Below are positions 9,573 through 18,993 of a stretch of 64,000 nt of DNA, piece by piece (positions within the stretch are counted from its first letter, which is position 1; each line of letters opens with the position of its first letter). The notes below the pieces were generated by a model. It had not been told where the DNA came from. It saw only the letters and a list, made by a program, of their open reading frames with translations, and ran no database searches. The stretch is from assembly GCA_022648165.1 (NCBI GenBank), contig JALCLX010000001.1, positions 1-64,000 of the forward strand, read 5' to 3'. This DNA is from Ancrocorticia sp. Lineage in GTDB: Bacteria; Actinomycetota; Actinomycetes; Actinomycetales; Actinomycetaceae. The position numbers and the translations under genes are program-made.

Positions 9573-11645
9573 TTAGCGTGGGCGGCTTGCTGGCTGCGCT
9601 GGAGCGGCAGGAGAAATGGTCACCACGCCCATCGTTTCTACCTGCACATGCGCGGCCGAAACCTCCGGATAGGAGAGTACAGGTAATTCCGGTGCGGCAA
9701 GTACAGCCACTTTCCTCACAGCCGGCCGGATCATTGGGGAACATACCAATGCTGCCGCCACTGCCTCCGTATCGGCCTTTTGCGCAGCTTGTTTCAGTGA
9801 AGTCATGAAGGCTTCCACCTTGTCTGGCGCAAGGTGGATTTGAGACCCCTGATCGGTAGTACGAAGTCCCTCGATCATGACTTGTTCACTGGCCGGTTCA
9901 AGTGTGATCACATGAAGCACGTCATCCTGCCCAGTAATGCGCGCCACAATCGCCGGTGCGATCGCACGTCTGCATGCTTCCACAAGTCCCTCTATAACTG
10001 TAGAGATCCTTGCCCTCACGGTCATTGCCTCAAAGAGCACTTCGAGGTCTTTAATCGGCGCCTCTTCAGCCAACAGACCTGCCAGCACCCGTTGTACATC
10101 GCCTAACGTCAACGGATTCGGAATAAGCTCATCGACCACACTTGCGTTTGTCTGTTTAAGCCGATCCGTGCGAGTCTTCACATACTCGCGCGAAAGCAGT
10201 TCTGCAGCGTGCTGATATGCCACGCGCGAAAGATGAGTTACTAGCACCGATGCACGGTCCACAACCGTTGCACCAGCAACTTCTGCAGAATAGCTCATCT
10301 CAATCGGAATCCACTTTCCCGGCAACCCGAATACCGGTTCTACCACCATTTCTCCGGGCAAGCTGGCAGCCTCGTCTCCCAAGGCCAACGCCCGCCCAGC
10401 CGGAGCCTGGCCACGTGCAACCTCAACTCCATGTATCGAAATAGCGTATTCTCCCGGGTTCAGGTCTGTGCTGTCACGCGTTCGAACAGGCGGCAACATC
10501 AACCCCAAGTCGAGCGCAATCTTCCGCCTCAGGCTCCGGACGCGGGTGAGCAGGTCATCTTCACTTCCCACCAAGTCGACGATGTCAGGTGAAAGCAAGA
10601 TTTCGAGTGGTCGTACTTCCAATTCATCCAGCAGCCGTTCCGGATCGTCCGGGCGAACGATCGGTGCAGGTGCCCGCTCTGGCTTCTTTTGTGCTTCAGA
10701 AGCTTCACCCTTTCTGCGCTGCTGGCCCAACAACAGCAGAATAGCTCCCACCAAAAGGAAGGGAAGTTTAGGAAGCCCCGGGACTATTGCGAGCACCACG
10801 GACGCCCCACCAGCGAGCGTGAGTGCTTTGGAGGACTGGAACAGCTCGTGCCCCGCGGTGGAGCCCAGATCCTTTTCCGAAGCAGCGCGTGTCACGATAA
10901 GGCCAGTTGCCACGCTCATGAGTAGCGCTGGTATTTGGGTAACGAGTCCATCTCCCACTGTCAGCAGGGAATACGTCTGGATGGATTCTTGAGCAGTCAT
11001 ACCATGCTGCACCATACCGATAATGAATCCACCGATCAGGTTGATGAGTGTGATGATCACGCCCGCGATGGCATCGCCTCGGACAAACTTCGATCCACCA
11101 TCCATTGCACCGTAAAAATCTGCTTCAGCACTTACTTCTGCACGCCTGCGCCGCGCCTCTTTTTCGTCGATCAGGCCGGCGTTTAAGTCCGCATCGATGG
11201 CCATCTGCTTACCTGGCATCGCGTCCAAGGTGAAGCGCGCACCGACTTCAGCGGCACGCCCTGCACCATTGGTGACCACCACGAATTGGATTACAACCAG
11301 AATGAGGAAGATAACTAGGCCTATGACGATGGAACCACCAACAACGAAGTCACCAAAAGCGTTGATCACTTTCCCTGCGTAACCGTCGCGTAGCACAAGC
11401 CGGGTGGATGCCACATTCAAGCCTAAACGGAGCAGGGTAAAAACCAGTACAAGCGATGGGAACACAGAAAAATCTAGCGGACGCTTGATAAACATTGTTG
11501 TGAGGAGCACAAGGAGGCTTCCCCCAATGTTCAGCGCAATGAGGAAATCTAACAACTGGGCGGGAATAGGAACCACCAATAGAAAAATGATGGCGACAAC
11601 GCCGATAGGAGCCACAATTTCAATGAAGCGTGAATTCTTCTTCAT
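9573..11645 (-). CDS. flhA: Flagellar export apparatus protein FlhA
   Basis: A 690-residue inner-membrane protein of the flagellar type III export gate. About eight hydrophobic segments fill residues 1-310; the conserved FHIPEP-family loop (GARFTLDAMPGKQMAIDADL, with EARRRRAEV following) lies near residues 140-175. The C-terminal cytosolic domain binds substrate-chaperone complexes such as FliS and FlgN. The ATG at 11645 shares a base with the flhB stop (TGATG) and has GAGGG 6 bases upstream; a TTG one codon earlier is possible. Confidence 0.96.
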   Translation of the reverse strand: MKKNSRFIEIVAPIGVVAIIFLLVVPIPAQLLDFLIALNIGGSLLVLLTTMFIKRPLDFSVFPSLVLVFTLLRLGLNVASTRLVLRDGYAGKVINAFGDFVVGGSIVIGLVIFLILVVIQFVVVTNGAGRAAEVGARFTLDAMPGKQMAIDADLNAGLIDEKEARRRRAEVSAEADFYGAMDGGSKFVRGDAIAGVIITLINLIGGFIIGMVQHGMTAQESIQTYSLLTVGDGLVTQIPALLMSVATGLIVTRAASEKDLGSTAGHELFQSSKALTLAGGASVVLAIVPGLPKLPFLLVGAILLLLGQQRRKGEASEAQKKPERAPAPIVRPDDPERLLDELEVRPLEILLSPDIVDLVGSEDDLLTRVRSLRRKIALDLGLMLPPVRTRDSTDLNPGEYAISIHGVEVARGQAPAGRALALGDEAASLPGEMVVEPVFGLPGKWIPIEMSYSAEVAGATVVDRASVLVTHLSRVAYQHAAELLSREYVKTRTDRLKQTNASVVDELIPNPLTLGDVQRVLAGLLAEEAPIKDLEVLFEAMTVRARISTVIEGLVEACRRAIAPAIVARITGQDDVLHVITLEPASEQVMIEGLRTTDQGSQIHLAPDKVEAFMTSLKQAAQKADTEAVAAALVCSPMIRPAVRKVAVLAAPELPVLSYPEVSAAHVQVETMGVVTISPAAPAQPASRPR

Positions 11646-12823
11646 CAACTTCCCTCCCTTTCCTGTACGGGTCGTCTTCTCCAGCGGCGCCGGCTGCGTT
11701 GTTTGATGCGCCGCTGCGGTATTTCAATCGGGACTCGTCGTTCCGGTGGCAAAGTGTATTCGCCCTCGGTTACGCCCCTACGGCGCAGCAAAATCACGAA
11801 TGCGAGTACTTGCGCAACAGCGGTGAAAAGCTCACGAGACACCGGCCCTCCCACTTCGCTTGTCACTTCAAGGGCACGCGCCAAAGGCGGATCCTCAATG
11901 ATTGGCACGTGTTGGATGGCAGCTTCTTCCTTGATTCGCAACGCGACGGCGCCCAAACCCTTCGCAAGTACCTTAGGCACGCCCATCTCTGAACGGTATT
12001 GCAGGGCTACAGCCACATGCGTGGGGTTAACGATCACTACGTCTGCGTCGGCCACGGCCGCCAGCATTCTGTTTCTGCTCATCGCGAGTTGCCGTGAACG
12101 AATGGCACCCTTGACCTGCGGATCTCCCTCGGTGTTCTTGTATTCTTCCTTGATCTCCTGCTTGGTCATCTTGGTCTGTTTCCGATTCTTCTTCACCACG
12201 TATGCCACATCAACAATCGCCAAAGCTAAGCCAGCAGCCACCGCTACCCACAGCAGCGCGCTCACTTTCGCCTGAGCAAATCGGACTATCTCATCAGCAG
12301 TCACGCGTCCCGATGCTTGGACGTAAGGGATCATCCCTTTAATAACGACGAACAACGCCACACCCACTATGGCCGTCTTCAGCAACGCCTTTGCTGCTTG
12401 CCACAATGACTGCAAGCCGAACATCCTTCGGAAACCCTGTATGGGATTCAAGTTCTTGAATTGCGGCTGCAGTTTTTTCGTTGCGAAACGAAAACCTCCC
12501 TGCGCCACTGCTCCCACCAGCGCCGCAATAACAACGAAAACAAAGAGTGCCGCAACAACGTGCGGGATGCTGCCCAGGCCTGCCCGGATAGCCCGCAAGG
12601 CATCCGAAGCTTCCGGGTTCTGCGCCACCGTTGCAACAAAGCTGAGCCTTTCATTGAAGGCATCACGCGCTTTGAGCACGGTAGCACCCAGAACCGCCGC
12701 AGCTGCACCAACGATGATCCATGCGGTGAGGTCCTGCGACCGCATAAGGTTACCTTCGCGCCGCACCTTCTTCATACGCCGCGGAGTGGCCTTTTCTGTT
12801 CTATCTTGTCCTGTTTCTGCCAT
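11645..12823 (-). CDS. flhB: Flagellar export switch protein FlhB
   Basis: A 392-residue inner-membrane protein of the export gate. The N-terminus has the family pattern QDRTEKATPRRMKKVRREGN, four hydrophobic segments follow, and the cytosolic domain contains NPTHVAVAL with the NPTH autocleavage site that switches export from hook to filament substrates. A basic, arginine-rich tail ends the protein. The start at 12823 lies four bases after the fliR stop. Confidence 0.96.
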   Translation of the reverse strand: MAETGQDRTEKATPRRMKKVRREGNLMRSQDLTAWIIVGAAAAVLGATVLKARDAFNERLSFVATVAQNPEASDALRAIRAGLGSIPHVVAALFVFVVIAALVGAVAQGGFRFATKKLQPQFKNLNPIQGFRRMFGLQSLWQAAKALLKTAIVGVALFVVIKGMIPYVQASGRVTADEIVRFAQAKVSALLWVAVAAGLALAIVDVAYVVKKNRKQTKMTKQEIKEEYKNTEGDPQVKGAIRSRQLAMSRNRMLAAVADADVVIVNPTHVAVALQYRSEMGVPKVLAKGLGAVALRIKEEAAIQHVPIIEDPPLARALEVTSEVGGPVSRELFTAVAQVLAFVILLRRRGVTEGEYTLPPERRVPIEIPQRRIKQRSRRRWRRRPVQEREGS

Positions 12824-12827
12824 GAGG

Positions 12828-13568
12828 CTACCCCACCATCCGTGACAGCAGCCGCATAGCTGCGTCCGCCAGTCCGTCAACCGCCATAGGGAGCGCCGCT
12901 ACAGCCGTTGCGGACAATACCAATGTGACGAGGATCTTCAGTGGGAACCCGAGTACAAACGCATTAAGTGCTGGCGCCACCCGGGTCAGTAAGCCCATGC
13001 CAACGTCAGTGACGAACAAGACGGCGATCAGCGGACCCGAGATCTGAACAGCTGCAACCATCATCTGGCTCAGTACGTCGGGTAGCTGCGCGCCCAGATG
13101 CGCAAAATTCACACATTCTGAGAGGGGTATTGCGCGGAAAGAGCGAGACAGCCCCATAATCACCAGTTGATAGCCTTGCGATACGAACAGAATGACAATG
13201 GCGGTGAGTTCGTAGAGCCTCCCAAAGGCCGATCCTTGCGACATACTCAGCGGATCAAAGTTCACGCCCATTTCGAATCCGCCCTGCAGATCAATCAATC
13301 GCCCGGCGGCTTGCACGGCCGCCAGCGTAATAAGCACCAGCGCGCCCAAACCAGCCCCAGTGGCGCCACCAACCACTAATCGAGTGATGAGTTCTCCATC
13401 GTTATCCGCGAGTACGTAGCCGGTAGTAGGAGCAAGTACCCATGCCAAGGCAATCGCCAAAATGCCGCGAACCGTCATTGGTATCGCGCGATACGAAAAA
13501 GGGGGCGCCACGAGCAAAAACGCAAGAATCCGTACCAGAGCTATCATGAAAGGTTCCAGCGCCGCCAC
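12828..13568 (-). CDS. fliR: Flagellar export protein FliR
   Basis: A 246-residue, strongly hydrophobic integral membrane protein with about six membrane segments, a core component of the export gate with FliP and FliQ. The motif FDPLSMSQGSAFGRLYELTA matches the conserved cytosolic loop of the FliR/SctT family. It uses a GTG start at 13568, with GGAGG a few bases upstream at the end of fliQ. Confidence 0.93.
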   Translation of the reverse strand: MAALEPFMIALVRILAFLLVAPPFSYRAIPMTVRGILAIALAWVLAPTTGYVLADNDGELITRLVVGGATGAGLGALVLITLAAVQAAGRLIDLQGGFEMGVNFDPLSMSQGSAFGRLYELTAIVILFVSQGYQLVIMGLSRSFRAIPLSECVNFAHLGAQLPDVLSQMMVAAVQISGPLIAVLFVTDVGMGLLTRVAPALNAFVLGFPLKILVTLVLSATAVAALPMAVDGLADAAMRLLSRMVG

Positions 13569-13569
13569 G

Positions 13570-13848
13570 TCATCCTCCGTTGATCAAAGTAGGAACCATG
13601 TCAAACAGTTGGTGCGTTGTATCTATCAATTCCGTGATCATCCAGTTGCCGGCAATCACAAACACGATAGCCACTGCTAATGCCTTTGGAACAAAGCTAA
13701 GTGTCACTTCCTGAATCTGGGTGGCTGATTGGAAAATAGAGATCAGCAGCCCCACTACCAGTGCAGTGATGAGAACAGGGCCACCAAGCTTGGCGGCAAG
13801 GGTTAGCCCGATCCGAACAACATCGATAACGGAATCAACGTTCATCAA
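13570..13848 (-). CDS. fliQ: Flagellar export protein FliQ
   Basis: A 92-residue protein with two hydrophobic hairpin helices (about 20-40 and 52-72) separated by the loop QSATQIQEVTLSFVPK, the hallmark of FliQ/SctS. Several copies form part of the export gate around FliP and FliR. The start overlaps the fliP stop (ATGA). Normal length. Confidence 0.95.
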   Translation of the reverse strand: MMNVDSVIDVVRIGLTLAAKLGGPVLITALVVGLLISIFQSATQIQEVTLSFVPKALAVAIVFVIAGNWMITELIDTTHQLFDMVPTLINGG

Positions 13849-14672
13849 TAACTCCCTACCAGCTGTGTCACGATTAGTCCCCAGCCATCGACTAACACGA
13901 ACAGCAGAATCTTGAATGGCAAGGAAATCATGACGGGAGGCAACATCATCATGCCCATAGACATGAGGATTGCTGCGACCACCAGATCGATCACCAGGAA
14001 TGGAATAAAAATGACGAACCCGATGATGAATGCTGCGCGTAGTTCAGAAAGCATGAACGCGGGTATAAGAGTCTGCATGGGAACAGAGTCCAAATTGGCC
14101 GGGTTGGACAATCCAGCAGCACGCGTGAGCAACGCGATGTCTTCTTGTCGCGTCAAAGGCCCCATGAATGCCCGCAGCGGCGGTTCGGCCGCCTGTAACG
14201 CCTGGGTAAACGAGAGCGAACCGGCTAGATATGGTTGGAGTGCCTGGTCATTGATGTCCGATATGGTGGGCTGCATGATGAAGATAGTCAGAAACAAGGC
14301 CAAAGCAGCGAGTACTTGATTGGGAGGTACACCTGTGAGGGCCAGCGCGTTCCTGGTGAGTGCCAACACTACGAATATCTTGGTAAAGCTGGTAACCATC
14401 AATATCAACGACGGCGCCACCGCCAAAACCGTGAGCCCCACCAGTGCTACTACTGACGTGCTTGGTTTGGTGGACCCACCAACATCGATGGTGACGGATG
14501 GCGCACTGGGAGCTTCAGGCGTTGCCGGATCAGTAGGATCGGCAAATGCCGGCCATGCGAACACAAAGGATCCAATCACTACGAATAGAAACACGGCGGC
14601 TGAAAGCCACAGCGCCTTCACTCTGTTCGCAGCGGTTCTCCTAGACGTACTACACACGTTTCTCTGCATCAC
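13845..14672 (-). CDS. fliP: Flagellar export protein FliP
   Basis: A 275-residue integral membrane protein of the export gate. An N-terminal signal-like helix (about residues 22-43) is followed by a short Pro/Thr-rich periplasmic stretch, then the conserved core with TSFTKIFVVLALTRNALAL and the C-terminal MGMMMLPPVMISLPFK, both typical of FliP. The start is GTG at 14672 or ATG at 14669; both overlap the fliO stop. Confidence 0.95.
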   Translation of the reverse strand: MMQRNVCSTSRRTAANRVKALWLSAAVFLFVVIGSFVFAWPAFADPTDPATPEAPSAPSVTIDVGGSTKPSTSVVALVGLTVLAVAPSLILMVTSFTKIFVVLALTRNALALTGVPPNQVLAALALFLTIFIMQPTISDINDQALQPYLAGSLSFTQALQAAEPPLRAFMGPLTRQEDIALLTRAAGLSNPANLDSVPMQTLIPAFMLSELRAAFIIGFVIFIPFLVIDLVVAAILMSMGMMMLPPVMISLPFKILLFVLVDGWGLIVTQLVGSY

Positions 14673-15079
14673 TCATGCGCACCAGGTCGTACGGCTTCCC
14701 ATGCCTTTTTCCAGGTATCGGGAGAAATGATCGAACCTTCTAATGGGTTTACCTCGGCATGTTTCCCCCGGACGCTCAGCTCCTCCTCACCCGGGCGTTC
14801 CTCAATCTTTCCGCCGCTATGACTCGGCGCGACTTCGGCAAGTCGTGTCACATACTGGTCGGTAACACCCAGGAGTAGTGTCTTTTCTTGAACCTGCACT
14901 ACCATGAGCGTGGCACGCCGGGTCAACCTATATGTCGCAAGCACTGTGAATGAAACATCCGCAGCACACTTATCTCTCCCCATCCGAACTGAAAGCACCC
15001 GGTAAAACAGCCACATGAGCGCGATAATGATGAGAAGCGATACCACCAGGCGCAGAGCCAAACGAAGGTCGTCGCTCAT
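14669..15079 (-). CDS. fliO: FliO-like flagellar biosynthesis protein
   Basis: A 136-residue protein with one N-terminal membrane helix (LRLALRLVVSLLIIIALMWLF in two parts, residues about 4-24) and a small basic cytosolic domain (VQEKTLLLGVTDQYVTRLAEV) as in FliO, which helps assemble FliP. Sequence similarity in this family is always low, so the call rests on topology and on its place between fliN and fliP with overlaps on both sides. Confidence 0.8.
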   Translation of the reverse strand: MSDDLRLALRLVVSLLIIIALMWLFYRVLSVRMGRDKCAADVSFTVLATYRLTRRATLMVVQVQEKTLLLGVTDQYVTRLAEVAPSHSGGKIEERPGEEELSVRGKHAEVNPLEGSIISPDTWKKAWEAVRPGAHE

Positions 15080-15765
15080 AGTTGATTGCGTACCCCATTG
15101 GGATCAACAATCTCCGTCACCCGCACCGCATAATCTTCGTCCATCACAACAACTTCACCCCGGGCGATGAGGTGGCCATTAATCATAATGTCAGCTGGGC
15201 TGCCGGCAGTGCGATCCAACTCAAGCACATGCCCTGGTGTGAGACCTAATACCTCACGGATCGGCAGGCGCGCTCTGCCGATCTCTGCGGTCAGCGTCAT
15301 CTCAACATCGTAAAGAACCTTCATCCCGCCTGGAGGAAGTACTGCAGCCTCCGGTTGCGATGCCACACCCACTTGCCGAACTCCAACCCATGCTTGAGGT
15401 GTGCCATCGGCTTCAAGGGCGTACCGTTCTACCCCCTCTCCGGAGAAGGCGTCCTCAGCCGCCACTGCCTCCACATTGCCCAGTACCCCGGCTCCCACAG
15501 CTTTTCCGGCAGCTTCAAACACGGGTTGAAGTGCATCTCGGAGCGCGATATTCGGTAACGTGGAAAACGCCTGCGTAGCGTCTTCGCCCAGAACTACACT
15601 GATCTCCACGCTCGGTGAACCCACATACTGTGTCAGGAATGCCTCATGGGAAGAGCCCACATGCTCATCAGGGCGCATGGCGCGCGCGCTCAACGGGACC
15701 CTCGACGGTATCAACTGTGCAATAGCCTCAGCTACGTGTTCCGCGGTCTGGCCATCAATTGTCAT
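15076..15765 (-). CDS. fliN: Flagellar motor switch protein FliN (FliY-like, extended)
   Basis: A 229-residue protein. The C-terminal 80 or so residues are a SpoA/FliN domain (VEMTLTAEIGRARLPIREVLGLTPGHV in pieces), which forms the C-ring base. The N-terminal 130 residues resemble the CheC-like half of FliY, but where the ExxN phosphatase motif is expected it reads FEAAGKAV, so activity is probably lost. Start: ATG at 15765, inside the end of fliM, with AGGA 6 bases upstream; overlap with fliM is 11 bases. Confidence 0.88.
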   Translation of the reverse strand: MTIDGQTAEHVAEAIAQLIPSRVPLSARAMRPDEHVGSSHEAFLTQYVGSPSVEISVVLGEDATQAFSTLPNIALRDALQPVFEAAGKAVGAGVLGNVEAVAAEDAFSGEGVERYALEADGTPQAWVGVRQVGVASQPEAAVLPPGGMKVLYDVEMTLTAEIGRARLPIREVLGLTPGHVLELDRTAGSPADIMINGHLIARGEVVVMDEDYAVRVTEIVDPNGVRNQL

Positions 15766-16687
15766 CAGTATTCCTTTTTGTGTCGACAATGAGCCCCGCT
15801 AACCGGGACCCGCTCGTGCCCACTGCAGCATGGGCAAGTACCATATCGCCAACCACTACTTCCAACGGTTCGGCAGCAGATTGGTGCAACGGCAGTGTGT
15901 CTCCCACATTGAGCCCAACAACCTCACGGGGCGTAATACCCACTTGACGCAGTCGAACGGTCACATCCACTGGCACTTCCTGAACTGCTCTGTCAAGTTC
16001 CACGCGTTGCTGTTCGATCAGCTTCCTATCATCTGCAGACGTTTCTTCGCGCTCCATCGAATTTCGTAGTGCCTCCACGATGCCTTCCGCGGGCAACATC
16101 AGCGTGGACGGCATAGCTGGTGCACCCTCGACCTCTTGCGTGAACGTGGACACCAGGACCGGCGTAGAAGCCGCAACCACTTGTACCGCCTGCGGCGTGT
16201 ATTGGATGGTTTTAAGTGCGGTGTCCAAAGGCATAATGGAGGAAAAAGAATAATCAAGATCGTTTAAAACACGCACCATCAGTTGGCGTAAGAGTTCCTG
16301 CTCAATCTCCGTTAAATCCCGATTAGGGACCTTGCCATATGATCCGCGTCCGCCCAGCATACGATCGATCCAGTCGAGCACGGTTTCCAGCGGAATCTGG
16401 AGTACGCCGCTGCGTCGTCCGCCTTCCACGCTGAGTACCAGCATGGCAGTGGTAGGAGGCAGCGATGCCACATAATCGTCGTAGGTCACCAACTCAACGC
16501 TATCGAAATGCACTCGCGCTGTGGTCCGCAAATAGGCAACCAGTTGCGTTCCCCAGTGCCGCGAGAAGGTTTCAAATCCGGTTTCCAGTATTCTCATGTG
16601 TTCGCGAGCCAAGGTCGTCGGCTGGCTGAAATCGTAGGGAATAACGCGTTTTGACGCCTCACCCTCTTCGGAAGCAGAAACCCACAT
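15755..16687 (-). CDS. fliM: Flagellar motor switch protein FliM
   Basis: A 310-residue C-ring protein. It has the middle domain (RILETGFETFSRHWGTQL onward, with GGRGSYGKVPNRDLTEIEQELL) and a C-terminal SpoA domain (VGLNVGDTLPLHQS). The ATG at 16687 is preferred because GAGG lies 5 bases upstream; a TTG nine codons earlier lacks a ribosome site. Neither start includes the short N-terminal EIDALL-type peptide that binds CheY-P in other species, nor does the in-frame sequence further upstream. Switch binding of CheY must therefore differ or rely on FliN. Confidence 0.93.
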   Translation of the reverse strand: MWVSASEEGEASKRVIPYDFSQPTTLAREHMRILETGFETFSRHWGTQLVAYLRTTARVHFDSVELVTYDDYVASLPPTTAMLVLSVEGGRRSGVLQIPLETVLDWIDRMLGGRGSYGKVPNRDLTEIEQELLRQLMVRVLNDLDYSFSSIMPLDTALKTIQYTPQAVQVVAASTPVLVSTFTQEVEGAPAMPSTLMLPAEGIVEALRNSMEREETSADDRKLIEQQRVELDRAVQEVPVDVTVRLRQVGITPREVVGLNVGDTLPLHQSAAEPLEVVVGDMVLAHAAVGTSGSRLAGLIVDTKRNTDDN

Positions 16688-16805
16688 ACGTTCCTCATCG
16701 GCAAGTTCATTCAATTGTTGAGAAGAATATCGGTACAGATTGGCACAGTTGATCGCCGCAGCGCTCCGCGCGCCGCGGGCCCTTAGGTGCCAATTCGTCC
16801 TTACC

Positions 16806-17315
16806 CTATTGAGCTACGAAATCGGTGAAATATATGTCCATAACCTGGCCGCCGTATGCTTCATTGAGCTTCTGCATCAGCATCTTCTTAATAGCCGGGC
16901 GCTGGTCCGGATCAGACACCTCCTCGATGGTCTTACCCGTCATAGAATCGATAATCACATCCTGGGCTTTTGCCACAACGGTATCGGTCGCCTTGTCCGT
17001 CATCTGCATAGTGAGTCCAATGCGCAAGTACCTATCATCCGCCAAGTTGACGCTCACCGCGTCAACTGTCACAAGCTCCCCCGCTTGCGGGGTGGGTGAG
17101 CCAGTAGCTTCGGGGTTGGCTGAAGAACTCCGCCACGCCATGAATGCCACACCGACAGCTATGAACGCGAGCAGCACGATCACCACGATCAACCACGGGC
17201 GCTTCTTCTTTTCTGGAGGGGCGGCCGGAGCCGCACTGCTGCGCGCTTTAATCTTGCCCTGCGCGCTGCCACGTGCCGCTGCACGATCGCTAACTATGCG
17301 CCGTTCATCTGCCAT
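16806..17315 (-). CDS. fliL: Flagellar basal body-associated protein FliL
   Basis: A 169-residue single-pass membrane protein. Residues 1-40 are basic and cytosolic, a transmembrane helix spans about 41-62 (PWLIVVIVLLAFIAVGVAF), and the outside domain carries the FliL pattern VSVNLADDRYLRIGLTMQM. It surrounds the stator and supports torque. The ATG at 17315 has AAGGAGG 5 bases upstream. It follows motB closely, the common motA-motB-fliL order. Confidence 0.93.
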   Translation of the reverse strand: MADERRIVSDRAAARGSAQGKIKARSSAAPAAPPEKKKRPWLIVVIVLLAFIAVGVAFMAWRSSSANPEATGSPTPQAGELVTVDAVSVNLADDRYLRIGLTMQMTDKATDTVVAKAQDVIIDSMTGKTIEEVSDPDQRPAIKKMLMQKLNEAYGGQVMDIYFTDFVAQ

Positions 17316-17344
17316 GGTTCCTCCTTCTGTCTCTCGGTCACTGA

Positions 17345-18217
17345 TCACTCGCTTCGTGCGGCAATGATCTGCTCAATCGCATCCCTCACATCTTCTGGAA
17401 CGTCCGAGATCACAACGATGTCAGCTCGCCGGTTCACCACATTTGCATCTGACCCGGTGGAAACCGGATAGGCATCGCCATATGCAGACGCAAAAATCCG
17501 ATTGGCCGGCAGTCCACCATGTTCTACCATGCGTCTGAGAACTTTGACCGATCTATCAGCCGAAAGCTCCCAATTCGTCTCATATTTCGTGGGCCGAAGC
17601 TGGTTTGCATGCCCTTCAACCGAGATGTCTTTATCAGTCTTCTTGATCTCTTCCGCCAGCACATCAATTACTTGTTCTGCCTCTGGCGTCAGTTCCGCAC
17701 TTGAGGATGAGAAGAAAACGTTGCTGGATACAAGGCCAATCACCAAACCTCTGGATGTGATCGTCATCTGGACCTCACCTTGTAAATTGCGTTCTTCCAG
17801 TTTGGCCTGGATCTGTTTCTGTAACGATTCCATGCCAGCGATTTGTTGCTGCGCCATCTGGTACGCAACCTTCTGCCGTTCAGCTTTCGTCGCTTGCCCA
17901 TCGATTGCCGAATCGTCATCCCCTTCAGTAACCATCTCTGAGCCGTTAGCATCACGCAAAGCAGATTGGTCCAAAATGCCATCCGAACCGTCAAGAACCT
18001 CCACGCTGCTCTTCTCCGCGCCGAACGCGGCTCCCAACGATTCGGCAAGTGTACGAAGCTTCTGCTGATCCACCTGGCTAATCGCAAACAGCACGATGAA
18101 CAGGCACATCATCACGGTAACCATGTCCATGTAGCTGATCGTCCAACGATCCGTATTAGTGGAACCCTCTTCGGTGTTGTTCTGCGAACGCTTGCGGGCC
18201 CGAGTCCGCGCCATCAC
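17345..18217 (-). CDS. motB: Flagellar stator protein MotB
   Basis: A 290-residue stator subunit. The single membrane helix contains the proton-binding aspartate (SYMDMVTVMMCLFIVLF, about residue 31), and the C-terminal OmpA-like domain anchors the stator to peptidoglycan (NQLRPTKYETNWELSADR region). An acidic, Gln-rich linker lies between. The start is GTG at 18217 or ATG at 18214, both overlapping the motA stop. Confidence 0.96.
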   Translation of the reverse strand: MMARTRARKRSQNNTEEGSTNTDRWTISYMDMVTVMMCLFIVLFAISQVDQQKLRTLAESLGAAFGAEKSSVEVLDGSDGILDQSALRDANGSEMVTEGDDDSAIDGQATKAERQKVAYQMAQQQIAGMESLQKQIQAKLEERNLQGEVQMTITSRGLVIGLVSSNVFFSSSSAELTPEAEQVIDVLAEEIKKTDKDISVEGHANQLRPTKYETNWELSADRSVKVLRRMVEHGGLPANRIFASAYGDAYPVSTGSDANVVNRRADIVVISDVPEDVRDAIEQIIAARSE

Positions 18218-18993
18218 GCGGCCTTCTTCTGCTTCTGTTCCTCCTGGCGCGGCGCAGGCAGAAGTGAATTCAAGCGCGAAACCACGATCCGCGGGCTAGC
18301 GCCGGACTGCAAAGAAATAAGGCCTTCCAACGTAATCTCCATTTGTGCGCATTCCATAGCGGAAAGCCGGGTAAGCCGGTTACCGATCGGCAGCCAAATC
18401 ATGTTAGCGGTCATCACACCCCACAGTGTGGCGACGAAGGCGGAAGCAATCATCGGCCCTAACGCGACGACGTCGGACAAGTTTTCAAGCACATGGACCA
18501 GCGAGACTACCGTTCCAATAATTCCGATGGTGGGTGCGTACCCTCCGAGCTCCATATAGAATTTCGCAGCGATTTTATCTTGACTTCTTTTTGTGGCGAT
18601 AACACCTTCGAGCATCTCTCGCAGCTCATCGGAATCGGCACCGTCAATCGCCGCATTCAGACCTTGCTTGAGGAAAGGATCTTCGATGGTGCGGATCTCT
18701 TCTTCCAGCGCCAGCATCCCCTCTCTGCGGGCCCGATCAGCCAAATGGACGATCGTATCAATCGTTTCTCCCGGTTGAGGTGCCTTGCCCACCAAAGCTC
18801 GCGGCAAATTCTTGACCGCCCACTTGACATCCACCCACACTGATCCGGCAAGCCCCGCACCAATCGTTCCCAACAACACGATGATCATGGGCCCCGGAAG
18901 CAAGATGGCCATGGGGCTTGTGCCCTCCACCACCATGAGTCCCACTACAGAAGACAGCGCAATAACTATGCCGACAATGCCAAGAGGATCCAC
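18214..18993 (-). CDS. motA: Flagellar stator protein MotA
   Basis: A 259-residue membrane protein with four hydrophobic segments (two near the N-terminus, two around 150-205) and the family motif GGYAPTIGIIGTVVSLVHVL before the third and fourth. With MotB it forms the ion channel that drives rotation. The GTG start at 18993 shares bases with the stop of the FlbD-like gene (TAGTG) and has GAGGAG 6 bases upstream. Confidence 0.96.
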   Translation of the reverse strand: MDPLGIVGIVIALSSVVGLMVVEGTSPMAILLPGPMIIVLLGTIGAGLAGSVWVDVKWAVKNLPRALVGKAPQPGETIDTIVHLADRARREGMLALEEEIRTIEDPFLKQGLNAAIDGADSDELREMLEGVIATKRSQDKIAAKFYMELGGYAPTIGIIGTVVSLVHVLENLSDVVALGPMIASAFVATLWGVMTANMIWLPIGNRLTRLSAMECAQMEITLEGLISLQSGASPRIVVSRLNSLLPAPRQEEQKQKKAA

